From Oreocharis arfaki (lineage: Eukaryota; Chordata; Aves; Passeriformes; Paramythiidae): 64,000 nucleotides of DNA. Where the stretch lies: contig VZRR01007849.1 of the NCBI GenBank assembly GCA_013398015.1, positions 1,105,079-1,169,078 on the forward strand. The letters are read 5' to 3'. A program made the translations under genes and the position numbers. Position 1 is the first letter of the stretch, and each line of letters opens with the position of its first letter. Positions 52,454-64,000 of the stretch are shown here, piece by piece. A model generated the notes under the pieces. The model did no database searches. It saw nothing but the letters and a program-made list of their open reading frames with translations, and was not told where the DNA came from.

Positions 52454-52576
52454 GTCTCCCTGGTGTACTCTGCCAGTGCCGAATACTCCAACTGCGGTGA
52501 GAATGAGTACTACAACCAGACCACCGGCATGTGCCACGACTGCCCCAAGTGCGAGCCGGGTGAAGAACCTTACATG
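52454..52576 (+). CDS. EDAR: EDAR, second coding exon (residues 18-58, start of cysteine repeat 1)
   Basis: The exon reads from VSLVYSASA, completing the signal peptide, into EYSNCGENEYYNQTTG, a signature stretch shared with mammalian EDAR, and ends EPGEEPYM. It starts the first TNFR-type cysteine-rich repeat, with cysteines at residues 31, 44, 47 and 50. An N-glycosylation sequon N38-Q39-T40 matches the site known in human EDAR. The exon is 123 nt, is in phase 0 at both ends and is followed by a GTAATT donor. Identity with the mammalian protein is very high around the EYSNC and NQTTG parts and lower in the signal peptide, as expected. The alternative TNFR members TNFRSF19 and EDA2R lack this sequence. 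These residues belong to the extracellular ligand-binding region. Confidence 0.96.
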
Positions 52577-53665
52577 GTAATTTCAGCTTCTTCTGCTGCT
52601 GGGAGGCACATACCGAGCACCGAACGTGCAAAAAGCAAATGCTTTGTGACATGGCAGTAATGTATGGGTAGGAAGGGAAATGGGGAAGGATATGGATGCC
52701 AAAGCAGGAGTATTCTCACCTCCAAGTGGGAGCAAGGCATTGTGCATGCATGCCAGCAATCCACATCCCAGGAGCAGCCTGTTAAAAGGGATACTGTAGA
52801 AGTTGAAAGGTAGAAGTTCCATACACAGTCTCTGCCAGTCTGTTCTCATCTCAGTAGTTATTTAGAATCTGATGCTGACATTCCAACACAGCGTGATAAA
52901 TTGGTCGGTCTGGTCTGCTTGCTGGCCCCCACACTGACGAGTTAATTTTGCTCTCCTGCTAAGATATTTTGGCACTAGAGGAACTTGGAGGTTTCTGCAG
53001 TATTTTAAATTATGGTTCCTAAGTAGCTATTTGATTTACAGCAGATAATTGTTGCTTATTAAAAAAAATAAATTACTGAAATCCTGTTTGGTTTTAATGG
53101 GATAAACATCCTATTGCAAGCATTTCACACAGTTGGTAGTCACAAACAAGTATGTTTGAATAACAACCAATTGGGTTTAGTTTTATTTAATCTAAAAGTA
53201 GTGTTCAGCTGGGACATGCAAGTACAGAGGTTACAAAAATCTTATCCAAACATTGCGTTTTGGGCTGTTCCCTCTGGGGTCTCCTAGCCTGAAAGCTGCT
53301 GATAGCCCTGCTGCAGTTGTCCTTCTCCTTTTAGAGTCTTCTCCACTCTTCCATTTTCAGTTCACTTTCTACCTAAGCAGCAGCTGAAATTCACTTCCAC
53401 AATTTGCTGGACTGTGATAGAAGTAGTATGGGGGGCCACTTACAAGCAGTATGGTGCTCCAGTTCCCCTTCTCCCTTTCCAGCACACAGCGTGCTGCATC
53501 CTTATATCCCTGCACAGTCTTTTTAGGACAGACACTAGCAGGCCGAACGACAGACTTCTGTCCCTTTGTGCTGCAAAGCCAACGGGGCAGGCTGTGAACA
53601 TTCTCTTTAGCTAGAAGTTGGTGTGCAGCACAAGTCTGCTTTTGAGTGACTGTGTGTTGTTGCAG
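52577..53665 (+). other. EDAR: EDAR intron (1089 bp)
   Basis: The intron begins GTAATT and ends TGTTGTTGCAG. No repeat, exon or RNA gene is seen in it. The 19-bp block at 53207-53225 is an exact copy of 21625-21643. Confidence 0.9.
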
Positions 53666-53847
53666 ACATGTGGATATGGCACCAAAGATGAGGACTACGG
53701 CTGCATCCCCTGCCCTTCAGAGAAGTTTTCCAAAGGAGGTTACCAGATATGCAGACGGCACAAGGACTGCGAGGGGTTTTTTCGAGCCACAGTCATGACA
53801 CCTGGTGATCAAGAGAATGATGCAGAGTGTGGTCCTTGTCTCCCAGG
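53666..53847 (+). CDS. EDAR: EDAR, third coding exon (residues 59-118 and part of 119, cysteine repeats 1-3)
   Basis: This exon encodes the rest of cysteine repeat 1, all of repeat 2 and the start of repeat 3, with cysteines at 60, 71, 74, 87, 93, 113 and 116. The stretches GYGTKDEDYGC and FSKGGYQICRRHKDCEGFF are essentially identical to mammalian EDAR. Positions where human missense changes cause hypohidrotic ectodermal dysplasia are preserved here: C87, R89 and D110. The 182-nt exon begins in phase 0 after TGTTGCAG and ends after the first two bases of the G119 codon, followed by a consensus GTAAGG donor. It is the best conserved part of the gene in the window and fixes the identification. 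Confidence 0.97.
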
Positions 53848-54034
53848 GTAAGGACTTATCCACAGACCTTTGCTCTACCCAAGGCACTGGGAAGTACTTC
53901 TTTAATGTCAAAATCTCTGACAGCCTGTCCATGTAAAAGATGATTGTAGGTACAATACTGGTAAATTATGCTTTTTCATCTCTGCTAAAACAATGCATTT
54001 AAATGTTTCAAAAGCATCGGTGAGTTCAATAAAT

Positions 54035-54078
54035 CTTAGAATCATAGAATAGTTAGGCTTGGAAGGGACCCTAAAACA
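54035..54078 (-). mobile_element. CR1 LINE 3' tail fragment
   Basis: The + strand run TTAGAATCATAGAATAG followed by TTAGGCTTGGAAGGGACCCT is the reverse complement of the CR1 3' end (AAGGTCCCTTCCAACC, then ATTCTATGATTCT). Only about 44 bp survive, so the insertion was strongly 5'-truncated or later deleted. It lies just inside the EDAR intron that starts at 53848. Confidence 0.85.
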
Positions 54079-57000
54079 GGTGTTTTTAATCTTACTGAAA
54101 TCTCACTGAAGAAATAGCTGTTTGGAACAACTAGAAAACTTTTTCTCTTACTAGAAATGGAAAGGGAACAAGCACAGGTGTGCAGTGCCATTTTAAATGC
54201 TCAAGGAAATCCAGCTTGGCCTCCAGCTTCAGAGGGCCACCTTCTAAGTCCTGCATCCTACAAGTGAGCTGCATGAAAGCACCTTGAATACCCTGTAGGG
54301 TCTATGCTGGCAGTACAGTATGTTTAGAGACGTAAAATATCTCCTCTCCAGATGTGAACAGCTGGCACATTTGTCAGTAGTTGACAGCATTAGCTAATGT
54401 AACTGTTCAGTGAGATTTACCAAGGCATCTTAGTCTCTCGGGTCCTTTCTACTCAACAGAAAGGAGTCCAAGGGGCTCTTAATGTGGTGTGTGTAGTGTT
54501 GTTCAGAGTCAAAACATGTTTCAGGGCTGGCTGAAGGGGCTTGAAATAGATGCTATTTATTAAGTCCATCTTTCTAATGGTCTCTTACACTCAGTATAAT
54601 TCTGATAATAATGGTGAGAAAGAAATTGCTACATTGGATATGTATGTCCTTGACAATATTACATCTGAAAGTCTGCAAACCCAAGCATATATTTGCACTC
54701 TTGATGGTTTTTTGTAGGGTGAGTAAATACTCTAAAGTACAACCTCGCCTTACATACCTTTTCAGTTTCTGCCACTGTGTCTCTTTGGTTTAGAGAGTAA
54801 TTCCTGCTGACATTTGGCTTTTGTGCAGTTTGCAGATGCTGTATAACCCACACTCCCTACAGTATGGGAAGCCCTGTTAAAGAGGCCCTGCAAGCTTCCA
54901 GGTTTATTTTATCAGGGAGTCTGTGTGAAATTTTCACAGTTTACAAATAAAATGAAGGACTTGTCTAGCTGCCAGCCAAACAGACTGATGATGTGATTCG
55001 AAAAAAGCTCCCTCTTGACTTCCCCTCATACATGATAAAGAGCAAGAAACTTAAATAGTGGCCACAGTTGCTGTTTTGCAATTTTTGTCGGGAGTAATGA
55101 GGTCACCCAGGTGGGAGCAGGGTGCTGGCAGAAAATAATCAGCTTGCACAGCTGGTGCTTGGGGAGAAATCTCAAAACATCATGTTTGCACAGGTGTAGC
55201 CTGTAGCAGAAACTGGTCTGCCGGAATCTGGCTGTGTGCCGCTCCTCCTGCAATGCTCAGGTCCTGGGATTGTTTGGCAAAGCCAGCAGTTAAGGAGAAA
55301 CACCCTCTCAGTTCAAGCTTGAATAGATGGAATTCTCAAGATAAACTAAATATGAGCTAAAACAAGCTCTGAAGCTGCCCTGACTCCTCATGCTACTTAG
55401 AGTCCTCAGAGTTTGCTCCTGTGTGCTGGTGGGGGAAATGCAGAGCCTGTATGTCAGAGCAGAGAGCTGGTGAGTAGCTGATTGTCCTTATTGCCCCCAG
55501 TGCCACAGGGACAGCCAGGCACCGGGGTGAGTGGCAGCTGGCAGGGTGTTCCCTCGCCTGGGCAGGAAACCTCGGAGAGCCCCTGAGTTAATGTGAGGGA
55601 TAAAAACATGGTTTCCATTTTCAGAGGACTGCTTCCACAGCACACTGCAGACCTTCCTGAAGTAACAGCCCACAGCTGCTGTCTGCACTTAAGGACATCT
55701 CATCCCTCTGCTGTTTTTCACCAGCTCAGTAAAGAAGCCTGAGGAAAAGATGAGCATATGGCACGTTCTGTACAAAAGTTTTCAGACAAAATACCACTGA
55801 ACTGGATGCCTTTTCCAGTGGTTACAAGTGCCATCCTCTGTACTTTACCTTAAATTAAGTGCTGGATAATTTTATTTTTTTCCTTCTATTTTCTTTTATT
55901 CACTATTACTGATGACCAATTTTAGGGAAGGAGACCTTTGGTACAAGAGGAGAAGTCATCCACTGCTTCTTTGTGTTCCCTCCCATGTAAAATAAAAATA
56001 ACACTGTCAGGCTCACAAGAAGGATGCAAGACAGGGAAGATTATAAAGTCTTAGTTCCAAAGCTGTGATCCTCAAAACCAAAGTTCAGTTGCCAGTGAAC
56101 TCTAGACATACCTAGACTGAACCTCCTGGGGCACTGCAAGCTTCGTCCTCTGCTCCCGCCCAGAAGCTCTTCCATCATGCCAAATAGGACAGGTTAAGAA
56201 TGTGGAAATTAGGTGTGACTCAGCCTATATCCCTCAATGGAATGATCCATTAGGTGTTGCTGGAGTGTGGCTGAGATCACAGCCAACTACAAGCCGCAAT
56301 GGCAGGTCAGAGCAAGGGTCCCTCTAGCCTGGTCATCTGTCTCAATTCAGTAGTGGCCATAAGGAGTAAGAACAGGTCAAGTATAAATGATACATTTCCC
56401 TTATGCTGTCCCAGCACCTATTTTCAGCTTGGGTAAGTCCCCAGTTCCCTTACAAAATAGAATTGCAGTCGGATTATTTTCTTTTTAAATGCAGTCAGAA
56501 ATGCCTCTGCTACTGACACTTCCCCATTTCATGTGTTTGTCCATGGCTACAGCAAACACAGGATCAGTTCTCTGAGAGGTTTTAAGAGAAGGAATGAATG
56601 CTCCTCTGCTTTCTGCGTGAAAAGGTTTAGCCAGTGAATTTCTGATGAAATTAAGTCCCACCTTTGCTATTCTGGATAAGGCAGCAGATGCCTCCACCAA
56701 TGATATTCCTCCTTGCTGTCTCTCTGAAGACTGTCCTCTGCTGAGAACAGCTCCTGGCCCTCTCCAGCTCCTGCCCTGGTTCCAGGTTCCCTGTTCTGTT
56801 GAGAGGGCAAACCTAAACCCGAGTCCAGATCCCTGAGCCTGGAATGACACCACCAAGGTTAGCCCAAGATAAGGCAGTGTGGTGGAAAGCAGGAAAACAA
56901 GTCAACTTTTCACTCTGGCCTCTATTCTTGGATTTTGCCTATAGCCTCTCCAAACCTGAGCCTGGCAGGTGGAAGAAAAGAAAGAATAAATACCATAGTG

Positions 57001-57924
57001 GAAGAGTAACTCTGTGGAAATTTGTTTTTTCATTAGTGGGTCACTTCTTTCTAGCTGGTGATACAGAACTATCACATATTTCCAACATTGCCTTTAATAT
57101 CAGGTGCATTGGAAAGTAACGAGAAACACAAATCTGTTACCAGTGCTTTGTGGAGGCGAATCACTAATGCTTGAAACTGCAGAGCTTCCTACTCATGTGA
57201 GCGAATGGTTGCCTGCCGTGAGCATCCTCTTCAGTTTTCTTTACATGTCCTCCACCATTCTACATTGTGGTGAAAACCAAGAATTATTCCACCAGCTTGA
57301 TTTAATTAAGTGTCAGAAGGATTGTTTGTCTTTCCTAAACGACCACAGCTATTAGGCTGTGGATCCTAACTGTCCTGTATTTTTCTTCATAGATTTATAT
57401 GTATCTTTGGCCTTCCACTCTTTTGTTTTGTGGTTTGGCAGCCTTTTCCTGTGTATTTATTAACTGCTTTACAACCTAAAATTATGTAGGCCCCCACACG
57501 AGAGGAAAAATGAAGTTTTGCTCCTGAGAGAATGGTAGAGTGGCAGATGGGGCCAAGAGATATTTGATAGGAAAGAGTGAGGGTGAATCTTTTCAAACCA
57601 GTAAGAAAGAAATGAGGAGACATGTGTAGCTCCCCTGCTCTCTGAGTTTCCTCCAGTCCTTGTCTCCTCCTTGCGTCTCTATGTACTCTATTTCCTGGAC
57701 CTATATCCCTTTGTTATTCATTAATACACCAAATGATTTTGATGGGCTGTTTCAGCAGTGATTTCCTAACAATGCATGCGTTTTCCAGAAAAGAGCCCAT
57801 ACTGCACATGAATGGTCAGGTACATAAGAGCAGAAAACAGGTCCCCAATTGCATAAAATATTTGTAGTGTTGAGTTCCTGTCTACATAGGATGGATTATG
57901 AATTTATTCATCTCTTCATTAAAA

Positions 57925-58160
57925 TATGTAGTGATTTACAAGTGATTTGTAAAGACATATCCGTAACATGAACAGAATGATGTTACATCAACGTATGTGT
58001 GGCTCTGATGTAATTACTCATTACAGCGCGTGTGGATCCAGCTCTTGAGTAGCCAATTACATTATCTCGACACTAATTGTATTAGCAGCTCAGGAGTTCA
58101 AATTACAAAAACCTTTCCTTCACACTGTAATTCCACTATCAAGAACTAATTTATAAACAA
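57925..58160. promoter_or_regulatory. candidate conserved enhancer-like block in EDAR intron (weak)
   Basis: This is repeat-free, AT-rich sequence with clustered homeodomain-type cores: TAATTAC near 58011, CAATTAC near 58055, CTAATTG near 58073 and AATTAC near 58100. It also has two GTGATTT units at 57931-57950. It lies about 550 bp upstream of the next EDAR exon. It has the texture of a developmental enhancer, but cross-species conservation is needed and cannot be seen here. Confidence 0.25.
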
Positions 58161-58694
58161 TGCAGCAAGGAAATAAAAATACAAAACAAACCTGTAAAAC
58201 CTAATCTGCCTTGCCCTGTAAGGGTGGTGTTTTCCTGTATTTTTTATTATGATCTCGCTCAGATTTGGTTCTAAGATTACAGAGATTATTCTTACGGTGT
58301 TTGTGAATAAAATTAGCCAACCATATCCAACTGCAGTCTTGCTTGAAAGATTACTGGTTCAAAAAACAGCATTTTCTTATTTTGAAAAATCTTATTTGCA
58401 TGCTGTAAACTGCATCTTGAACTTAGCAAGGAGACTAATGTTGTTTTAGGCAATGTTACCACTTCTTGTCATGTCTAGATGTTTGATTAATTACATTTTA
58501 GGAGGAAAGGAAGAAGAGAAACACACTCTCTATTCAGGCAACTTGAAAAAAAAAAAGAATAATCTTTGCCTCAAATTGCTTATGAAAGTTTTTTTTAAAT
58601 GATTTTATCTCCATATAATTGGTTGCTGCTGAACCATGTTCAGTCGTATCATATTAATTTGCATTGTTTTGCCTCATCTTGCCCTTCATTGCAG

Positions 58695-58780
58695 CTACTA
58701 CATGCTGGAAAACAGACCTCGGAACATCTACGGGATGGTTTGCTACTCGTGCTTGCTGGCACCTCCCAACACCAAGGAAT
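58695..58780 (+). CDS. EDAR: EDAR, fourth coding exon (end of residue 119 to 147, cysteine repeat 3)
   Basis: The exon completes the G119 codon and encodes YYMLENRPRNIYGMVCYSC, then LLAPPNTKE, with the first base of the codon for C148. This is cysteine repeat 3, with C135, C138 and the split C148 as in mammals. The acceptor is CCTTCATTGCAG and the donor is GTGAGT at 58781, in phase 1. The 86-nt exon keeps the reading frame of the previous three. The protein would continue with the stalk, the transmembrane helix and the cytoplasmic death domain, none of which I could find before 64000, so the gene is cut by the right edge of the window. Reading straight through the donor gives only a few codons of unrelated sequence before a stop, so an unspliced transcript would encode a short ectodomain-only product; that is not evidence for such an isoform. 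Confidence 0.96.
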
Positions 58781-59694
58781 GTGAGTGTTCCAACGTTTCT
58801 ATGCATTTCATCTGGTTTTGACTGAAAATCATCTGGAAGCTCAATGAGAATTCTTTCAGCAATGATAATTATGATCAAGCAATAAACCCAGCTCCAGTTA
58901 AGCAATTTCTGCTTCCAACTAACCTTGCCAACAAAGGGAGGGAATGCTTATAACTTGAGGAAAAATCTTTGATTTTAGGATCTACTATTGCTCATTTGTT
59001 CTCCAGTTTTCAGCTGTTAAGACATCCCATGCAGCACTTCTTAGGGTTACTTGACCAGTAGGTCCAGGAAATCATGCCTATGTATTTTTTTTTAATTGAG
59101 TTTCAGTTCACCTGTGAAGAAAACATGGGACAATTTGTAATTTGTAGGAGTAAAAGTGGAAAAGAATCCTTTGGCTGCAAAGTGATTCAAGGTTTGACAT
59201 TGATGTATGGTGGTCAGCACTGATAAGAGAATTAATTCTGTATATTTCATTGACAAAAGAGTCTGTAGTTTGCTAATCTAAAAAATTATGTATCAGTGTG
59301 TGTGTGACACCCTAGAGGTACCTGTTCCTTGGCATACCATGTACATGCAATGGTTTATCCATCCTCATGCCATGGATAGGGGAGGAGGGACAGCTCGCCA
59401 GGAACTGTCCTGCAGAGGCAACCCCCCAGAAAACTGCTTTCTCCTTCAGGGGGCAGAGGAAGCGAGAAAAAGAAAAGGAAAAAAAAAAGGTTCTGTGTAA
59501 GCACTGCTCAGCAATAATGAAAGAATTATCAACACCATTTTGTTCACGAATCCAAACCTTAATTCCATACTAGCTGCTATTACTAAAATTAACTGTACCC
59601 CAGCCACACCCAGCACAGAGAGTCATGGTGGAGATAAGGGGATAAGGTAAGAGGATGCAGATGCACCTGGCTGCCTCACTGGTGGGAATAGAAC

Positions 59695-59735
59695 CATAAC
59701 TGGAAATTAACTGCTAACCCATAGCTGGAAATTAA
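59695..59735 (+). repeat. 16-bp tandem duplication, period 25 bp
   Basis: CATAACTGGAAATTAA (59695-59710) recurs as CATAGCTGGAAATTAA (59720-59735) with one mismatch. It is a small local duplication in the EDAR intron. Confidence 0.75.
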
Positions 59736-62506
59736 TCCCTTGCTCAGCTCTGATGGTCTGTCTCAAACACGTGCTGAAACAGGGTTCTAGCACTATCAGA
59801 CATGTTATAACTTACTGATTTTGGAAGAAACTACCAGATATTATGGCTATTACTCAACTAAAAGAAAATAAATCTTTGTCGTTTGCTGGATATCTGGCAG
59901 ATACAATAGGTAATGTGTTTCTGTAAGGAAAGTATGATCAGCACAGCTGATCAACTACATGCAATTTTGGGCTTGATAAACACAAGAATAAATACATATT
60001 ATCTTTGTGAGGAATTTAGGCAGGTGTGTAAACCAACAAATTGGCTGGGTACAAGATAAAAGAAAACATTAGTCCTAGAAGGACTAAATATTTCTGTTTT
60101 GATCAAGTCCGTGAAACCAACCATTTGATTACAAGTGTTCAAAAAGCAAGAAAGTGTCTTAAAATCCAAGTCCCTCAAACCACTAAGCTCAGGTAATTTG
60201 GTTTAGAATATCTAAATCTCTGGACCCCACTTGGAATGGCAATGCCCCAATTCATAGCCATTAATTTGTACTCTAGATGGAAAATCAGCCTTGCTGCAGG
60301 AGCCCCTTGAAAGGCTCCCTGTTGCTGTGGAAGGCAGTGTAAAACCTGGTACTAGCAGATGATCTTTTTCACACATTTCACTGTAATCAGATTATGCCAG
60401 TCAGAGCAAAGAAGAGGTGACATGTCAGTGTTGCACAACTGTGGAATTTTTTGAGGTTTGCAAATTCCAAACTCATCTAAGTTCTGCTCTCCAAGCACAT
60501 GACCTTAACCCGAGGATGCGGTTTCTGTCACATGAAGGATAACACCAGCATTTTGGCAGGAATGGTTCCTTTGTGCAGAACAACCTCTGCTTATTAACTG
60601 GCTGTCAGGATGGAGAACCCAGTATGAAAACTCGAGGTGGCCCCAGGAATCTTCTGTTCCTTGGTTGAGACTTCAGAATAGGACTGAACAGCATTCAGGA
60701 GCCTAAACCCCACACTACAGTGTTGCCTCTCCACCAGAGCTCCTACTCTTCCAACTCTCCTGCGTGCAGCACACCGCTGCAGAAAGGTGACCCAGCAGGT
60801 AACAAGGAAACGAGAATGGCAAATTGCTTAAAATAGGAAGCTCAGGGTGACAAGCTCTGTGTTTACAACTCTAGGCAGAAAAATGAGGCCAGATAAATCC
60901 TGATTCAGGCCTTCCTCAGGGCTGAGGCAGGATGGGAGAACAGTGGTGCTCTCCTTAGCTTGAAACATTCCTTGCTGGGGAAGTGCCTGGACTATGTATT
61001 ACAGATGGCCAAGTCCAAGGGTATATGCCCCTGCATGGAATTCCTGCTCAGGGAATTTGTCCGATGACACATTTTATCTGGCAGAAAAGTATCTGGGTTT
61101 GATCAAAGGGTGAGCAAATATCTTTCAGCTCATATGCAGCCAATAAAACTTGAAATGGCCAAGGACACAAGATGAACACCCCATGTCCCAGCATCTGGAA
61201 ATATTAGTGTGAAAAGGACTTGAAGTGAGAGAGAAATTCCTTGATGGGCCTGCATCACCTTGTTGGGGTTTTTTTCCCTCTCAAAGGACTTGAGACATAA
61301 ATAGCATAAAATAGCACAGAGAAGAGGGGGAGGAAAGGGAGATGCTCCACAGAGGCCAGGGTTTAATTGAGGCAAACACGTCACCGGTTTATGGTGTTGA
61401 AAATCTCACTGGTTTGAAGGATGGGAGCAACAGTTCTGCAGCCTGGGAGGAATTCTGACTTCAGTGTCAGCTTGTGGGCAGTGGGCACACATAGGCAAAG
61501 GGCTGTGCATACACACATTGTGTATAACAATATGTGTTGTGTAGCAGGAAAGCTTTTTGTTACTGTGAAGGAGGTAAACATCACTACAAAGACTGCAGTT
61601 TGCCCTGTCTTGTGCACTGTGAAACAGCAATGTGAGATTTCTGGCCTCACAGCATGCAGCTCCCTCGAGTCTCCCGTGCAGGAGCTTCTCTGCTGAGCAC
61701 AGAGGAGCACAATGCAAAACACCAAAGGTGTGAGAACTTCAGCTGTGCTTGAGGCAGTCATGAGCCATCAATGCCCCTTGCTGACACTGAATGGGGATAT
61801 GATGCCTCTGTGATAAATAACAGCATTGCAGAGGGGAGGAGAGGGAGGTTTTCCATGTAAATCAAAGCATTAAGGTAATGAACACCAAACCACTCTAAGA
61901 TGTGGCTTCCCACAGTTAATGGTGCTGGATTTTCTGTCAACACCTCTGGAATTGGAGTCACTTCAGGCCTCTGTGAATGTAGGGTGTTTTTGTTCTTTTC
62001 TTTTTCTTTTATCCAGTGTAGAAATATATGCAAAAGACAGGAGATTTAGCCATATATGGAGTTTCTCTGGCAGAGAGGTACAGTTACCGCTGAGAGAGAT
62101 TTTGTCTTTTAGCAGCTGAAACTCTCAATTAGTTTATGTACATTAACTCTCTCTTTCTCGTGAAACTTTGATATTTGCCCCTCTAGTTAAAAATGTTAGA
62201 GAAAAACAAAATCAACCCCCCTACAATAACTTTAGGAACACTTACTTTGAAGTTGAATTTACACAATTACATCAAATATGCAAATCCTTTTCCACTCACA
62301 GATTATCGGTCTAGAGAACTTCAGCAACTGATTGAGGGCTTTCTTGTTAATCTACTGTACATATTCATAAGTGTGTATGGGCATAAAATATTTCATGTTA
62401 TTTTATTTCATATTTTTTGCTCTTTTTATATATAAAACCAGATACAATAACCAACCTGTAGAAGTTTTTAAGTCTCACACCTACCAGTGATAGCTTGGGA
62501 AAATTT

Positions 62507-62522
62507 AAAAAAAAAAAAAAAA
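62507..62522. repeat. poly(A) run, 16 bp
   Basis: Sixteen A residues in the EDAR intron. No retroposed body can be recognised to its left. Confidence 0.7.
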
Positions 62523-62966
62523 GAATATCAGTAAAGGAAAACATGTGTGGTCAGGCTATTTTCTGAATACCAGAGAGCAAATAACATCTAGAAATAGAAA
62601 AGATCATTTTTATTATTGTATCATTAGAACTTCAACAAGAACTAAACAGATGAGATGGAAAAATTGACTGACGATGGCTTCATGTGATGAGCTGTAATCA
62701 GGGGGGCACATCCATACCCATACTGAAGACTCAGAGCTCAGCGTCCTTAATTGAAGGGCTTAACACAAACAAGCCTAATGCCAAAACCACTGTATTAGTT
62801 AAAATAATTCTTTCAGTTATTTTAACTCTCCATTCTTTGTAATATCACTAATTTCTATTCCTTTCCAGTTTTGTCCTTTTGTAATACAATGAACATCAGG
62901 ACTTTTTTCCTTCTGTTTCGAATTATGCCTATAAACGAATAGGCTTGTTATCTGGAACTAACAAGC

Positions 62967-63016
62967 TTTTTTTTTTTTTTTGCGAGATAAAAAATTTTTT
63001 TTTTTTTTTTTTTTTT
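62967..63016. repeat. twin poly(T) runs, T15 and T22
   Basis: T15 (62967-62981) and T22 (62995-63016) are separated by the 13-nt spacer GCGAGATAAAAAA. On the minus strand this reads as two poly(A) tracts in a row. They could be decayed retroposon tails or simple slippage products; length calls here will be unreliable. Confidence 0.75.
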
Positions 63017-64000
63017 GAGTGGTTTGATCTCTGAACACCCATTTCCTCTTCACATGTGTACTGGGAGAAATGCTGAAGGTCGTGCTTTATTATTCACTGG
63101 TGGTATGGCCTGATTCTCCTCCCCTAAGGATTTGTCCATATTAGGAAAAGAACCTAACCTTAGGATAAAATTGGCCAGCTTCAGCCATCAGCCTTGAAGG
63201 GGAGGGATCTGCTAAGAAAATGTGGGCTTTGCTGTCTTCAGCTCCTGGGAAAGCTGAGCTCAGGTATCCCTCAGGAGGGTATGTGGTCCCAGTGCAATTC
63301 TTCCCAATAAAACCACTCCAATGGCTTTGATGTTTTCACCGGTGCTGGAGCTGCATCTCCCACAGGGAGCACCACCCACCTGTGGGAGACACTGCAGGTC
63401 TCTGCAGGATTGCTCTGACCAGGCTCAGGAATTGAAAAACCTGCAGAGCTCTTTGGTGCAGCCTTGCACCAAGAGTCTGGCCGCCAGGACACTGGGGAAA
63501 TGGGAAACCACCTCTAGGCGGGTCTGTTCACTTCCTTGTGATGCTCAGAAGTCACGATAACAAAGTTTAAATTGCAATTATCTCCTTCATGTTGCACAGA
63601 GAAAGCAGTGATCACACTGAATTCCTGGACAGAGGCTTAGTTCATGGAGTGTTTGTCTATGACTTTTCAGTGCTGTAATGATTTTGGCTCCCAGTGAGTC
63701 CCAAACAAAACTTCAACACATGCAAATAAATTGTCAGACTAAGACCATGTGGCCTATAATCATCATCACTTCCCCGCCCTGGCAAAATAAAAGGAGAAAG
63801 GAATAAAATAGTTACAGACATTACAGAGACCACAGCAGCAAAAAAATATTTCCTTTCCTGTCATGTGGTTACTTACAGAGAGATTGACCAAACTGAAAAC
63901 AAAAGTCTGGGGGAACTTTCCTATGATCATTTTTAGAAGTTTAATTCTCAGAAATTAATTTACTTCATGTTCTTCCTGGTGTAATAACTACCTACACTAA

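Larger units (their letters stand above)
53848..58694 (+). other. EDAR: EDAR intron (4847 bp)
   Basis: The intron begins GTAAGG and ends CTTCATTGCAG. It contains a CR1 3' tail near 54035-54078 and a candidate regulatory block at 57925-58160. I see no exon on either strand inside it. Confidence 0.9.
58781..64000 (+). other. EDAR: EDAR intron, 5' part (continues beyond the window)
   Basis: The donor GTGAGT opens this intron. I searched for the expected next exon (first bases completing C148, then a stalk and a hydrophobic membrane segment) and found none up to 64000. Contents are unique sequence, a short 16-bp tandem copy at 59695-59735, an A16 run at 62507-62522 and twin poly(T) runs near 63.0 kb. 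Confidence 0.75.

Noticed and set aside
53618..53851. Starting the third EDAR exon at the upstream in-frame ATG near 53618
   Set aside because: The segment before 53666 is intron ending in TGTTGCAG; the family match starts exactly at the splice acceptor.
1..64000. CRISPR arrays, tRNA, rRNA or snRNA genes
   Set aside because: I scanned for regular spaced repeats, tRNA box A/B patterns and conserved snRNA starts and saw none I could support.
58781..64000. Next EDAR exon (stalk and transmembrane segment)
   Set aside because: No stretch with the right phase, acceptor and hydrophobic coding potential could be found; it presumably lies beyond the right edge.

Overview
The window looks like vertebrate nuclear DNA, almost certainly from a bird. 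It has AT-rich non-coding sequence with isolated CpG-rich spots, short introns with GT/AG borders, CR1 LINE remnants ending in the octamer-type tail typical of sauropsids, a solo retroviral LTR of avian type, and no mammalian SINEs. The species cannot be fixed from the sequence. There is no bacterial-type gene content; nearly all open frames of 60-180 codons read as chance frames.

The one gene I can identify is the 5' part of EDAR (ectodysplasin-A receptor, a TNF-receptor family member) on the + strand. Four coding exons are resolved: 51688-51738 (start codon and most of the signal peptide), 52454-52576, 53666-53847 and 58695-58780. They join in frame (51+123+182+86 nt) to give residues 1-147 plus the first base of codon 148, with the same spacing as human EDAR over the whole ectodomain. 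The transmembrane and death-domain exons are not seen and should lie to the right of the window.

Layout. 1-5400 is intergenic or upstream DNA with a 419-bp solo LTR at 822-1240 flanked by a 6-bp target duplication. 5420-5960 is a CpG island with a 36-bp minisatellite and a 23-bp tandem duplication; it is the best candidate in the window for the EDAR promoter and non-coding first exon, but that is inference. 5960-51669 would then be intron 1. It is mostly unique AT-rich DNA and holds several CR1 fragments (20745-20843, 37180-37290, 38846-39330, perhaps 42770-42900), an older LINE-like 3' end (25415-25500), simple repeats and a near-perfect 26-bp-arm hairpin (27838-27896). 51670-58780 holds the EDAR exons, with introns of 715, 1089 and 4847 bp. 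58781-64000 is the start of the next intron.

The most unusual signals are the 26-bp inverted repeat at 27.84-27.90 kb, a 61-bp direct duplication placed 3 kb apart (3154-3214 and 6118-6178), the intact-ended solo LTR, and the minisatellite inside the CpG island. I found no evidence of a novel multi-gene system.
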